64,000 nucleotides of DNA from positions 12,664,048 to 12,728,047 of the forward strand of contig JADWOT020000009.1 in NCBI GenBank assembly GCA_036345935.2, in the 5' to 3' direction. The position numbers and the translations under genes were made by a program. This document shows positions 49,905 through 62,500 of this stretch, piece after piece (the first letter of the stretch is position 1; every line of letters begins with the position of its first letter). This stretch comes from Taenia hydatigena (Eukaryota; Platyhelminthes; Cestoda; Cyclophyllidea; Taeniidae). Below the pieces are notes generated by a model that saw only the letters and a program-made list of their open reading frames with translations, was not told where the DNA came from and searched no databases.

Positions 49905-49925
49905 GTAGTGTCTCGAGTCTCTCTC
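49905..49925 (-). mobile_element. Truncated end of a TRIM LTR
   Basis: The last ~21 bp of a TRIM LTR in reverse orientation, next to the CTGTT duplication (49900-49904). It is cut off where homology switches to the R1 block. It marks a recombination breakpoint. Confidence 0.6.
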
Positions 49926-49929
49926 TTTT

Positions 49930-52900
49930 ATGTGCTTATAAGAAGTGTCAGCGACTAAGTACACTTCAGCACTCACGCTTCAACTTCGCCTATTCGGTGT
50001 CCCACGTCTGTCACAAAGCGCTAGCATAGCCATCGTAGCTGCATCGAATTGCTGACCTCGTAAACATGGAGTCGAACTAGCCTTAGGGCAATACACCCAT
50101 TACAATGCTTCCTCACACCGACAGTGCAGTTCCATTATAGCATTGGCACAGACGGCAGACATTCGCTGTAACTTTACTACTGCACTGTTGTTTCGTAGAA
50201 AAGCTAGATTCGTTGCTAACTGTAAGTCCTCTGCTCTATCGCTACTCATCACGCACATCCACACTTTCAATTTTCTTTGTGGAATATTGCAGCCGACACA
50301 GTAATTGGCTTGTGGTACACAGCAACGAATATTAGTGGGGCAAATACAGGTATAAAGCTCAATACTTACCTCAGGAAAGGAAGAATTTGAAAACCGTGAT
50401 TGTGGCGAAGAAGAGTGAAGGGGTAGAGGAGGTGTCACTCGGTCAAACGGTGTCGCTTCCAGTGGTTAAATACGCCTCAGTAAATCTGACCAGCACTTAA
50501 TTTAACGTTTGATCCTGTCTTGTACCATGGAAAGCAACCCCCAGTGCACCTCGATACACATCGTGGGATGGCATACCGGGTGATCAAATGCTCAATTGTT
50601 AGGAGAGTCGACTCGATATGTGTGAAATGTAGGTGTCTAAACTATGCATACCGAAAAAACTGCCTCGCATTAACAGGAAAATACATTCGCAATCGTTTTT
50701 GGACAGTCACTTGACAGGCCATAGAGCTGGATTAATTGAAACACTCCACGCAAGGAAGGTGCTGTGCTCGCATGGTAGCAGTGCGCACCTCAGTGTGTGT
50801 AGGGATGCATGTGATGGACCAAGTAATTTGTCTGCAAAATGGTTATCATCCACCGCAATGCAAGGATGATGAGAGAGACAAAGCGAAGCGATATGGCGTA
50901 TAATCCCTTAGCCGCTTTTGACTTGCAATATGCGCTCGTTGTATTATTGTCGTTGGACTCTTATGTGAGAAGCTTAAATATTGGGGTGCGAGGCCTGACA
51001 GTCGTCTTTCTGCCCGCTAAGCTGAGCTTTGGAAGGGCGAAATTGGGGCATGGTCTTAGCCATATAACAGATGACCACCCTGCCCATTAACCATGTCATC
51101 TGCTGGCCCAACTTTGACCATTAATTAAACTCACGGCTTAAATGATGGCAGTTACTTTGAGTTAAAAAGAACTCCTCATTTTGACTAGAATACGTCAACT
51201 CTAAGTGGTGGTGGTGGTGGTGGTGGAAATGAATGTTGCATGGCATTACTTGAGTGAATAATTGGGAGAGAGGAAAGAAGGGAGGAAGGCTGAAGGGACA
51301 TGGTGAAGGTTTGAATGAATGAATGAAAAAGGAGAAAGAGGGGAGAGAGAGGGAGGGAGAGAGGGAGTAAATGAAGTAGTGAGGAAGTAGAATGGAATGA
51401 TGGGGTGTTTGAGGAGGAAGAAATAAGTAAGGAATAATGTTTGGGAAATGGGGGTGACGTAGAGAAGGGAGCCTACTAGCTTCCCCTATAAGTAGTTGTG
51501 ATAGTAGTATTGGAATATCTAATGGGTGTGTGGGTGTTGGGTGGGCTGGAAGAAGGGAAGGTGCCGAAAATTGGAGGGAACGAAGAAACCTGGTAGAAGG
51601 AAGTGTGTAAGTAAAGAGAAAAGAGGTGCGAAATGGAAAGGGGAAGGAGCAATGAGAGAGGAGTGGTGGAACTGTGCACATAATGCAGGAATAGAGGATA
51701 CGCGGACACTCAAAATTGTGCATCTAATATGCTTTTATTAGTGCGCACCAATCCGCAAATGACTCATGATTATAAGAATATGGGGGGCTATTAAGCCTTC
51801 CGTGACCGTCAACAGTTCCAATTTTGCTCAGTTTCCTTTCCACCCAACTGCTATAATGGTACCGTAGTTAGAGACGTTCGGTTTTGAAATGTGCACATAC
51901 ACTGCACAAACACGTCTATCTACAAGCTCAAGGGGTAAAGTGACAAGCAATTAGGCCTTGATGATGAAGCGTTCCACACCGGATGCAGAAGGATCTGTTT
52001 AGGTGCATCCAAGTTTTCCTCCGTGATTCTGCGTTATTCGTGGAAGGGAAGAACAAAATTGTGATGATAGCATCGATGTCGATGGCAAATTAGCCGTTTT
52101 GAGCTCTGCTTCTTCCTTCTTTCACTCTGGCGTCTCAACAAACCTTCATCCTTCTCTTCCTCATTTCCCACATTCCTTTTTCCCCGGACCATCACAGTGA
52201 AGTAAACTATCATCGTTTCTTGGAGATGCGTAGTAAATAATAAAATGCATTTGATAAAAGTTCAAGCGGCCAACCCATAGTACAGTCAGGGAATGCCACA
52301 ATAGTTCGAATGATTTTGCTTCGCTGTACTACATAACTAAAGGATTTTTGAAGCAATTCAGAGGTGGTGAGAACTAAAAGGAAATGATGAGATTTTCCTT
52401 CTGCTTAGGCTAGGATTCTAATTGGCACCGACACACTGCACCATGAGTCAGCAAAGTAGAAGCAACCAAGGCAATGCTATGCGCAGTGGTTGCATACTGT
52501 GCTAGATGGACGAAGTGATGCCAACAGAGATGACGTGAGCGCGTGTGTGATATTGCATCTCTCCCACGTGAGGCATTCTTCCTGCAAAGCATTCTGTGCA
52601 GTGGAGGCGTACACCTGAACCTGCATTTCGTTAGACTGCAGCAGGATAAGATGGAGCATGATTATGGGAAAGGTTGCATGAGGCCCCAACGCTATGGCTG
52701 AGTAGCAGAGCACACACCGTATTGAGTCAGAATTAAACAGATGCCTACTCACATATATGGGCTCTGATGGTGTGAGTTAGAAGTGAATCAAAGTTTGCAA
52801 ACATAATAAAACAAATTTGGCATGCATTGTGATCGCAGACTGGTTTGAGATTCGAATAAAGTGCTTTTGTTACTGTTGACACATATGAATAATAAATGTC

Positions 52901-54480
52901 AAATTGATCCTTCAATGCCCTTCACCCCTTGGTGCTGTAGGACCACATCAAGGGATCCGCGACACACTGAGCGAATCCGACAATGCTTACGTATGTTTGC
53001 TGAAACATGCCGAAATATGCGGACTGAGACACTGAAGTCGTTCTGGTGTGCGGAAAGTAGTGCTTGTGCATGCAGTACGCTTGATGTAAAGCGAGGCCAC
53101 TGACTGCGTCTGTCCTCATCTCTGCGTGTAATTTAAATATAGAGAGGTGATGGTCGTATCTTTGACTAAAGCTTACCGAACTGTGCTAGCTTTCTTGATT
53201 TGCCTTCCAATTTTGGAGCCACTTTTCCTACTCGCTCCTACTTTGAGAAGTGTGCAAGTTATTTGTCTGGGAGACTATTCAAAGCACCTGGTGTCTTGGA
53301 TGATTCTCACCTAACATACTTGAACACCTCACTGCTGGATGACATACGGGCATTAAGTAGGAGACCGATGAGTTGTAGAAGAAACCCACTGAGGAATGCA
53401 TTAGAATAAAGATGTATAATCAAGTCCATCAAGGCGCAACAGCATTCACCTGATAACAACGCCTTCAAGCTGTATTTCAATGCTGGTCCCAACAACTTAA
53501 CACACTCGACAATTTCATTCAAAGCACTAGGCGTCCACAAATGAAAAGGCAAAACCATTGCACACGGCCCCTCCCTCCCTTCCGCCCTCCCTCCATTTCT
53601 CCACCTTAATCACTTAAGAGGACAAACTCAAGACTAACGACAAAAGAGCGCGGGTCAACTGCTTCTTCCCAAAAACAAAACCCAAGACAGCAAGTGACAC
53701 GATCTGTTCCAAAATAACCAAATTAACGGCTTCACTCAACGGCACAAGCAGCACTAGAAGACATTCAAACAGACAGTATCAGCGGCAGTCGACACGGCAC
53801 GGTAATACAAACGCTCGCTTGAGATTATGTGCACATGCATGAATAATAAATTCAAATAGACCCTGCGATTCCCTCACCTATTTGGTGCTATATGAGCGTC
53901 CCGACGCTCTAAGCAGATAGGCAGATGTTAGAATGTAGAGTGGGCGGATAGATAGTATAGCCTATAAGCACGCTTTGCTTTCATTGTGTCTGAATTTTTA
54001 AGCATTATTTACCAATTCCCTAAAATATTGCATTCATCTTTGCTTTACCATACCACATTTGGTGCACATCCGAGTAATGCTAATGAGTAGAATTGAAGTG
54101 ATGGAAATTTTAACCTTACGAGACGTAGCAATGGAAGTGGTTTCAATGTGTTAAACGGATGGAAATGCATTGAAGTGTAAATTGATTAAATGCACATAAG
54201 CGACTTGTTGATTGGCTGATGGAAAGGCGTGATCTGTACACAGATGCATAAATAGGATGGAGGGTCGGCACGGTCTGCCGCGCTGTGGTTGCGTGAGACG
54301 CGTCTCTGCATTCGTCTGCAAGGACGCCTGAGAGCGTGTGTAGGGTGTTTTGGAGATCGTGATCCGCGGCGCCGTCATGTACACTGGGCATGCAACGCTC
54401 GAAAACGCCATGGTTAGGACTGTGAACCAAGTCCTTAAGCATCAGTGTCTTACTCTCTGCGGCTTCGGCCTTTGTAGCAA
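49930..54480 (-). repeat. Large repeat block R1, inverted copy 2
   Basis: Reverse complement of 12420-16175 with an additional middle part (about 52100-53150) that the first copy lacks but the 27.1-28.5 kb copy has. Contains the CT/GA-rich stretch (51140-51730), GTG/CAC repeats near 51208-51230 and an H4 relic. No functional gene supported. Confidence 0.85.
54268..54472 (+). pseudogene. Histone H4 pseudogene (relic B)
   Basis: Inverted counterpart of relic A, carrying the same disruptions plus loss of the H4 stop codon (the frame continues past the LCGFG motif). Shared disabling changes show that the gene was already dead before this block was duplicated. Confidence 0.65.
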
Positions 54481-55199
54481 TTTCAGTGCTGTCTGTCTCG
54501 GGACAAATCTAAACCGATCATAGCTTATGCATCGAGAAGACTGATGGCACCCAGCATTGGCCTGATTCTGCTTTCCCAAAGAATCGTGACACCAATACTT
54601 TCATCAAGGTCCTTGTTGAGTTAACCGATTTGGGTTGGTGAGTAAAAGTCATTTGCATCAGGCCACGAAACCTCGTATCACCCTACATCAACAAATTTCT
54701 CTGTGGCTGAGAGTACGAATGAAGGCTGCTTCTCAGTTCTTATTGTTCAAATCACTAGGTATTTTAAGAATATCACCGAATTTTCATTGCGATGAGGACC
54801 AATAGATGTGGTGGTTATGGTTTTTGTGACGATGGATCTGGAGACTCGTATCAGGGTTGAGTTGCAAAGTAAACGATTGAGAAAGGAGGCAAGAAGAAAC
54901 GAGACACAGGATGCGATCATCCGAAGTGTTTGATGTAGTCTGGTATGTGGCCAGTCTTGTCTGCAGCAAGTGAATAGCAGTAAACTAAGTGTAGGGCCAC
55001 TGGTATGACATTGTAGAAGACATACGCGAGAGGCGAAGATGAGGATGTTAAAATAAACAAGTAAGGGCTGGAGTTGAAACGAGATCTGACCACAATAAAA
55101 TACAATGAGACGCACCTGCCTATTCGCTTTGTTAGAGGGATTGAAGAAATTGAATCCTATGCGGATTCGTGGTGCATGGCTTAAGCGACAGCGCCATGG

Positions 55200-55920
55200 A
55201 AGTGGTGAAAAGAGCAATGCCCGAAGAGTAAGACGGTTGCAGGAATGGCGCTGAGCTGGCCAAGTGATCCTACGTGTGTATCTCGTTTTCATGCATAAAC
55301 GAGACAAACTGGGAAAGCCTAATTTGAGATCTGTGCCCTCATAGTCAAGTTCAATTGGTGAACGAAATGGTAGTGTAGTGTAATCAAGCCTGGCTTACTC
55401 AGGCTAGCCTTTTCATAGGCTTACTGTAGCGCTTTTGAAATAGACCAGCAACGCTCAGCAAGTGGTTTTGATGCCATAAGTAAGCCGATAGTTTCGTGCT
55501 TGTAAAATCACTGTAACAGAGGTATAGGTAGGAGAGAGAACTGGCGATTTACTTCATAAGATTTCAATGTAATGGGTAATTTTATGTTCTTGGTAGTTCT
55601 TCTTATTCTATGTCTGCGCATAACGTTGACCGTTATGAAAAAGATTTGAGAAGGTGTGCTTCGAATTCTCTGATGAGAGCAAACGACAATGGTAGAGCAT
55701 TTAAAGGGTACATGTGCTGAAAGTTGAGAAGGAAAGAAATGGAAGAAACGGTAAGGAAAAAGGATACAAAGTTATATTTAGCGTCGGCTGACGCAAAGCT
55801 CTGCAAGCACTGAAGTAAGCTTTAAGTAACTAAGTAAAGTGGCTTTGCGACGCTGACTGTGCGGCTGTGAACAATTAGATTTAAAGCATGAAGAGAAGGC
55901 CAACATTAGAGCACTTTTAC
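55200..55920 (+). repeat. Diverged copy of the EXOSC10-like 3' end and flank
   Basis: Matches 9160-9870 in direct orientation with many substitutions and indels. Only the last bases of the gene and its downstream flank are included, so no exonuclease sequence is present. The minus-strand 186-codon frame across 54747-55307 is not a credible gene. Confidence 0.65.
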
Positions 55921-58900
55921 CACAAATCACATCGGGCGACTGCGATCGCAGTGTGGATGGAATTTGAGAACACTCACTTTGTGGTAAAGGAGGCTTTGTC
56001 CATGCTGCAGACAGGAAGCATTGACTCGTCAAAAAATGTGAGAATTTTTTCACAGATATTTTTACCTTCTTCCAACTTTACAACCTTGGCGGATGAAATG
56101 AAACCCCATCCAATTTGACGAGTTGCCGGAATCTGTGATAGTGAGCTTCATGGGGCTCTACAACAGACACCCTCAGGCTACCTTTCCAGCATTACAACTA
56201 AAGACTAGATTTGCGTACAACTGTATCAAGAGACTGCGCAGGATGCTAAAAATGCCTTTTAACTTTCGATGTCATTACTCGCACATAAAGCGAAACTATG
56301 GAAGCTAAACAACTGCTATTTAACCTGAGTCCACATTTACAAGCATATGACAGAGGCTATTGACATAGTTTTGACAACTGGCACACTCTCAGGCCGATGG
56401 AATTAAATCGACTGCCTATTCTATAGTTAATATGATATTGTCTATCATTTGCCTTGATTTCTTGGCTAAACCATAAGAGGCGCAGCCATCCAAACCCAAC
56501 CAAACCTCATAGCACATCTGTTTTTATTAAGTAATTAATCGTGAGAAAGTCAAGATAGTTCATTAAAGGAGGAATGTAGTCTATACTGCCATCAAAGGGA
56601 GTACTGACATAACTATAGCAAAGTGGTTGTAGCGCAAAGAACACAACCAAGTGGTTTGGTAATCAGGAAATGTGCAACTCAGCCTATAAGCTTTGCATTG
56701 CTGTAATATGATGGGTGGTGTTGATGAGACGATCAGTAGACCCGTTTAACGAAAAAGCGTGCATTCAATGGGTGAATGATGTGTTTACACGTGTCCCCAA
56801 CGAGTTCAAGCAAAAAGCCGGTGTGACTGTTTGTATATCGTATGTCATCGTCCAGACGATTTCTAGGCCCTAATAAATTAATATCCGTGGTGTTAGGCAT
56901 TCCGTCCTTCCATCTTCACTTTATGAAAACCATTGTTGTCGTTGGTAGTGTGCGTAGTCGACTAGAACATTTTCGTTTGTTGCTACTATGCTCGCCCCCA
57001 CAGTACAGTTGTGGGAGTGAGTGCAGTACTTTGGAAAGAAAGTCGATTCTATCTACCCATTTGATCAAAAGCTGTCCCTTGACTGTAAAGTGATTACCTT
57101 ACAATTCTGATTTTTCAGATGATGAGTGTGTGAGTTTGTCCCACCACCATCCACTGCGGGTCAAATTTTCTGCCCATTCTATTACAGTAGCAATTATTCT
57201 GCCTCTCAACCTTTCAATGCACAACAGGGCACCTTCGAGGTGAAATCAATGCGCATATGTGAATCGTAAACTCTCCAACCATGCAATTAAGGATGCGTTG
57301 AATAAAAAGTCGAGGCAATAATTTCTCATTGCCCTACACCATAGTGGGTGGGAGCTTACCATTCCATGCGTGAGAAATGTGGACGGCGTCAAGGTGGAAG
57401 TTTGAGACAAGGCTTTCGTCTAAATGTAAACCCGCTGTCTACAAAACACGCAAAAGTGCTATTTTAGCACCTTGCATTAACAACCGACTCTACTCCAGAC
57501 TGTAAAACTTGGTAATGGCTACTCTCTGGCTTAAGGGAACAAGTCACACTTACTCTCGCCTGATTTTGCTCATTGGGTTCCAGCTAGACTGCTAAGCAGC
57601 TTCGCAACATGACAGAGAGAATATGCAACATCACCGATTCGTGATTTATCCAAGTCATATTTTTTACGACGATGTTGTCCTAAATAGGCGTGACACATTG
57701 TAGTGGTATGTGGTCAAGTGCTTTGTCGCGAGTTTGTCTGGTGCCCTCATTTGGTTGCAGAACATACTCTGGGATGTTGGTGACTGCTACTTTGGCGTCT
57801 AGTAAAAGATGGCGTAAGGTGTTTTCGTCGTACGACCTGCAAGCAACTTGGACGGTGAGACGCCTGTTAATGTAGGGGCGGTAAACTAACTGAGGTGCAA
57901 GAGGTCGACTTTGACATAAATCCTAGTCTACCGGTTGTGGGTCCTCAATGGAAGCCTTCAGCAGCTAAATTTGAGTGCAAACCATCCCTTCCATTTGTCC
58001 TTCGCCTTGCATTTGCTTGCCTTTCCCGCAGCCCTTGTAATGGTATGCAATGATTCTAAAGACAATTGCGTCACCCACATGAAACATGTCCCTATTCTCA
58101 CCGAAACGATTCCCATGCCTAGACATCCTCGTCAAGGCCCACCTACTTTCACAACTATGACTGATGACATGGACTGAGAATTCAATAATACGTAGCTTGC
58201 TGTGGAAGAGATGAGCAATGATTGTACGAAAACCTAAATGATTGCGTTAGCTAGTCCCGCTAGTAGTTTGGCAGGCTTTAGATTAAAGCTAATGTGCGCA
58301 TGAGTAAAAAGTTCATAAAACCTAATGGAATCTAGCAGGTTCAGCAGAAATCAAAAGCGACTAGCCTTCCTTTGAACTCGCGTAAATAAGTTACTTCTAT
58401 AGTTCCCAATATCACTGGTTGCACCAGTGATCCTGGATTACTAGATGTTTAGGACATTTAGCACATTTGCATTATGATAAATCTCTATCCAGAAGGCACT
58501 GCATTTCTATTTGCCACACCAGCTTGACCACCTTGCTTAACAAGGTTATTTTCTTGATTGTCGTTCGATGAGAGGACATTAGGAGACTCTCGGTTGTTAG
58601 CGCTGTGCTCCTCAACTACTGTTCAAATGACTCGTACAAAGGTTAGCATGCGATTGCTTTGTAGGACAGAGTAGTCTCCAGCTCTAGATATTCATACTAT
58701 CGTGCAACCAATCAGCCGATTTACTTGATCCTATTTCCTCGAAGGCCTCGAAAAATGGTACATTACTCAATAAAATATATTCAACATAGAAGCTTTTCAA
58801 GTAAGCCAATATTCACCTGAATGCCGAATTCGAGTGAAGATTGTAAATGTACGTATTGAATTCTTTGTCTGTTGACTGATTGGCAAAACTTGTCCATGTG

Positions 58901-59520
58901 CACTTCATTTATGACATGAGAGCATTGATGGGAATGATATCGGCTTTGTGATATGCAAGACTACACGAATCGTGGTGTTCATCGGCACAAACTATGCAGT
59001 CCTTGCTAGTAGGAAGACCATCTGATGGTGTTACTGGCATAACACGGAAGTGGCATGATATGGCTTTGCCTTAAAATTATTGCCGGGGACGTAGAGACTA
59101 GTGGCTCGTCAAACCTGACTAGAGGCTTACTCGAATAAAGGCGTGCCTCTAAACACGGCGTCGTCTTCTCTAGATACCGCAAGCACCTATCCACGTGCGA
59201 ACCAGAGGACAAGTGATTAATTAGATACAAGGTGATGACTGCACTCCATAAATTACGGTACAACAGAGGAGGAAGTAAGGGCAAGAAGTGAGAGGGCATG
59301 AAACAACAAACCAGGTTCTTGAGCTAAAGAGAAGTCTCTCTTTAGCTTTATTGACCGCACTGTGAGATGCTTGCAAGTGGAAATGTAGCAATCATCTATA
59401 GACAATGTGGCTGAAAGGTGGGAATCTTGGATGCTACAGAAGACCAATTATATTCGCGCCCAAGGAAAAGCACTCAATATAGCAAACATTAATTCTTGAA
59501 CCAATGTCAAATGTCCTCAC
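55920..59520. other. About 3.6 kb without a recognisable gene
   Basis: Short ORFs on both strands lack motifs. I looked on the - strand for the PLAT domain and further membrane segments expected after the polycystin GPS exon and saw nothing convincing. A GATT repeat lies at 59887-59906 between this stretch and the next exon. Confidence 0.45.
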
Positions 59521-59526
59521 TTTGCA

Positions 59527-62500
59527 TCAGTGGTGCTTCCTCGCCGTGCATGTCTTCAGGAGTAGTGACGATGCAACTGCGATGATGACCATGTATGCAG
59601 AAGTGTGGAATCGCATTGAGTGGCCCCACTGAAGAATGTACTTGAATTGAGCGGAATCAAGCATGGGAGTGATGCCTGCTGCGAAGGTAGTCAAGTGTGT
59701 GCACTCACAGAGAACCTCATCCCGGTTGGGTGAAGGCACGACCTTCGATGCATGAAAGGTAGAACAAATATCATCGTATTTCATTGTCTGGACTGGGTTG
59801 GCATTCGTCTCAAAGCGCACCCACAATCTCATACAACACATAGCGGAGGAGTTGCCTCCATCTTATTACGATGTGCGGCTTTGGAGGTTGATTGATTGAT
59901 TGATTTATTGGTTGTGACCGTCAATAGTTGTTCCCAGACGCGCCACTTTCCAAATCAGTACAAGGGCTGTTAATCGCGAAGGTAGGTGATTGCGACTCTG
60001 CGTGCATGTGTGTGAGGTGTGCAGCAGTGCAACAAGTATTCACGAACAAAGAGATGCCATCGTCGCCTAAAATGCTCATAAGAACAGGAGGCTGCAAGTA
60101 CTGCTCCTACTGTGATGAAATGCTTTGTGAGTCAGTATCGGGCCATTTCTACTTCTGTGTTCAAAGTCTCAAACACGATTGCACACCCCTATGTGCATGT
60201 GGCACGGCATCTCAATCGCGATCGTACATTTAGCCTTAGCAGTCATTTTCGCGAATCTTTGACCAAATTACCTAGTGTTTGACTTCTGCACACCTGATCA
60301 ACACATGACACATGTCGTGACGAAGTAGAGCGCGAGGTCAATTGCATCGCAGCGATGATTGGCAAATGCATCCACAAATATTGGCCACTACAGTGCGAGT
60401 ACCAGGCGGGGCTTGCGCTCCTTGCTATTGTGGGAAATTTGGCTAATGCATATTTTCGGAGAGGTGACTTGTGCGGACAAATTCTTGCATTACGTTATTA
60501 GTGTTTCCTGGGTGCTAATATAAGCTTTGAGTTATGGTGAAGAACAGAACCGAAAGGTGTTTTTGTCAACATACCTACAAATCAGCAACGATCCTCCTCA
60601 AAGCCATGTAATTTGATTCAATATGAGCAACTTGATGAGATTTAAATGCGAAAGAAGCTCACCTTACATCCGCTGTTACGCCACGCATCTTCGCCTGGCG
60701 TTATATAGACACACGAAGGCACCATAGCCGACACATAAGCAGTCGTGTTAATCTGACCTCTGAATGGATATGGCACAGGTGGTGGATTGCTTTCGCCGTA
60801 GTGATTCAGTTCATTTGCTGAGAGCTGACGATAACCAATGTAGAAGAGATTTAGCTCCTCCGCTCGCATTTTCAAGTGCTTAGTCCGCGCATCCGCTTCG
60901 GCTTTAAGCCTACCTAAGACGTCTAAGTAGATGTATAGAGAGCAGATCAGTTGCTTTTTCCCGGCGTTGGACACGTTTTCTAGCCAAAGCGGCACAGTGG
61001 ATTATTTCACGGTTTAATCAGCACTCGGAAGGAGGTGGCAACTCACTGCAAGCTGAGGTCGAGGATGGAAGCATAGCCCAGTAGAAGGAGCCGTAATTGT
61101 CCAGGACTTGCAGATTCGGTGGAATGGTGAATCTAGGAGTCAAGAAGCAATAGCTCTTTGCAGCATCAGCTTCACAATGGAGCATGCTAGTGGTGTGAAC
61201 GAAGTAACGCACCTCGCAACCACCAAGTATTGTGGACAGGATGCGGTTTCAATGGGATGCAATTGAAAAACGAAATCAACTTCCGGTTGGTAAATCTCAA
61301 ACCTGTGCATGATGAGAAGCTGATGAACTAGTGTTCCGTCTACAGCTACGATGGGTTCTGGTAGTTGCACTTCCTGCTCCCCAAACTCCACATCACTGCT
61401 TGTGACGCCGCTTGCAGATGTGTTCTATGCAGAGGACAGTGGCCATTTACACGTTTTTTTTGGAACTATCACCATGTTCTTAAACAATGGCATGAAGGCT
61501 AACCTTTGTAAGTGCAAAACGGAACGGAAGCTGAGTGTCGGACAAAGTGAGTGCTGTTCCTTCCGCATAGAATGCTAGCGATGCAAGGCTGGATCGTGGA
61601 TTATACAGACCTTGGTTGAAGAAGGGGTAGATGTTTTCTGCAAAACGACTCGTCTAAAATTTGACAATAATGAATTGTGCAAATGCGATTTGTAGAGCAG
61701 AATAGGTGGTGACACCCACACGTATTACAACATCCTCGTGATTCCGCAAGTCTGTGGTGTTTGGAATGACGATATTCCTTTCACCACAGGCTCCGCCATC
61801 ATGGGAGAGATTCCACGCCATCACACGACAGAAGCGAACAAAACCGCCTGCGCTGAAATCGGCATGGAACATGGAACCCCCAGGAACAAGCACTTCATGG
61901 AGGCTGCCTGCCAGCATGCTATCTATCCTTGCCAGCACCTCAGTCAGTGATTTCGCCTGAAAAGCATTGGAAGCACACGTTTCTTTCAGGCACAGACAAC
62001 CCCCAAATTACTGAGGTGAGAGAATGAAGCAGTGAAGGAGAAGATAAATCTGATTCAATTAATAATATAAAATAAAAGTCGCCGAACGAAAATAAATAAA
62101 TAAATGGATGTAAGTGTCAAACATGGTCCTAATCCTCACTTTAATAAATCGAATGCAAGCAGAAATGACTCACCGACAGCCTTTGCACTTCTCGTATGCG
62201 CTGCAAAATCAATGCGTCGATGGAGTCCACAGCTGAAAATAGAAGTGACATCACCTAACTGCCACAGATTTAGCAAGAGCTGCAGTCGTAGTGGTATTGC
62301 ATGCAGTACGGCATCCCTTTGCGGACGGTTTAACCAGCGCACACCTAACCCGGTCGATTTGTGCACCGTTAATCGCGGTGACAAACACTAGAATAAGCAT
62401 ATACTACGATGCCCGAGGGTCCACAGGATATTTGAGTTGGCCATCCGACTTCTATGCGCACTAAGGCGGGTAAGATAAAAATAGATGCAGCGACGTCAAC

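Noticed and set aside
54747..55307. 186-codon minus-strand open frame
   Set aside because: Its start is the antisense of a decayed EXOSC10-like 3' end and the rest has no motif; no splice or signal context.
59006..59299. Minus-strand frame downstream of the GPS exon, considered as a PLAT domain
   Set aside because: Only a vague pattern (ITLY, SGSH); the TG and AGT motifs of PLAT are missing and the flanking splice sites are unclear.
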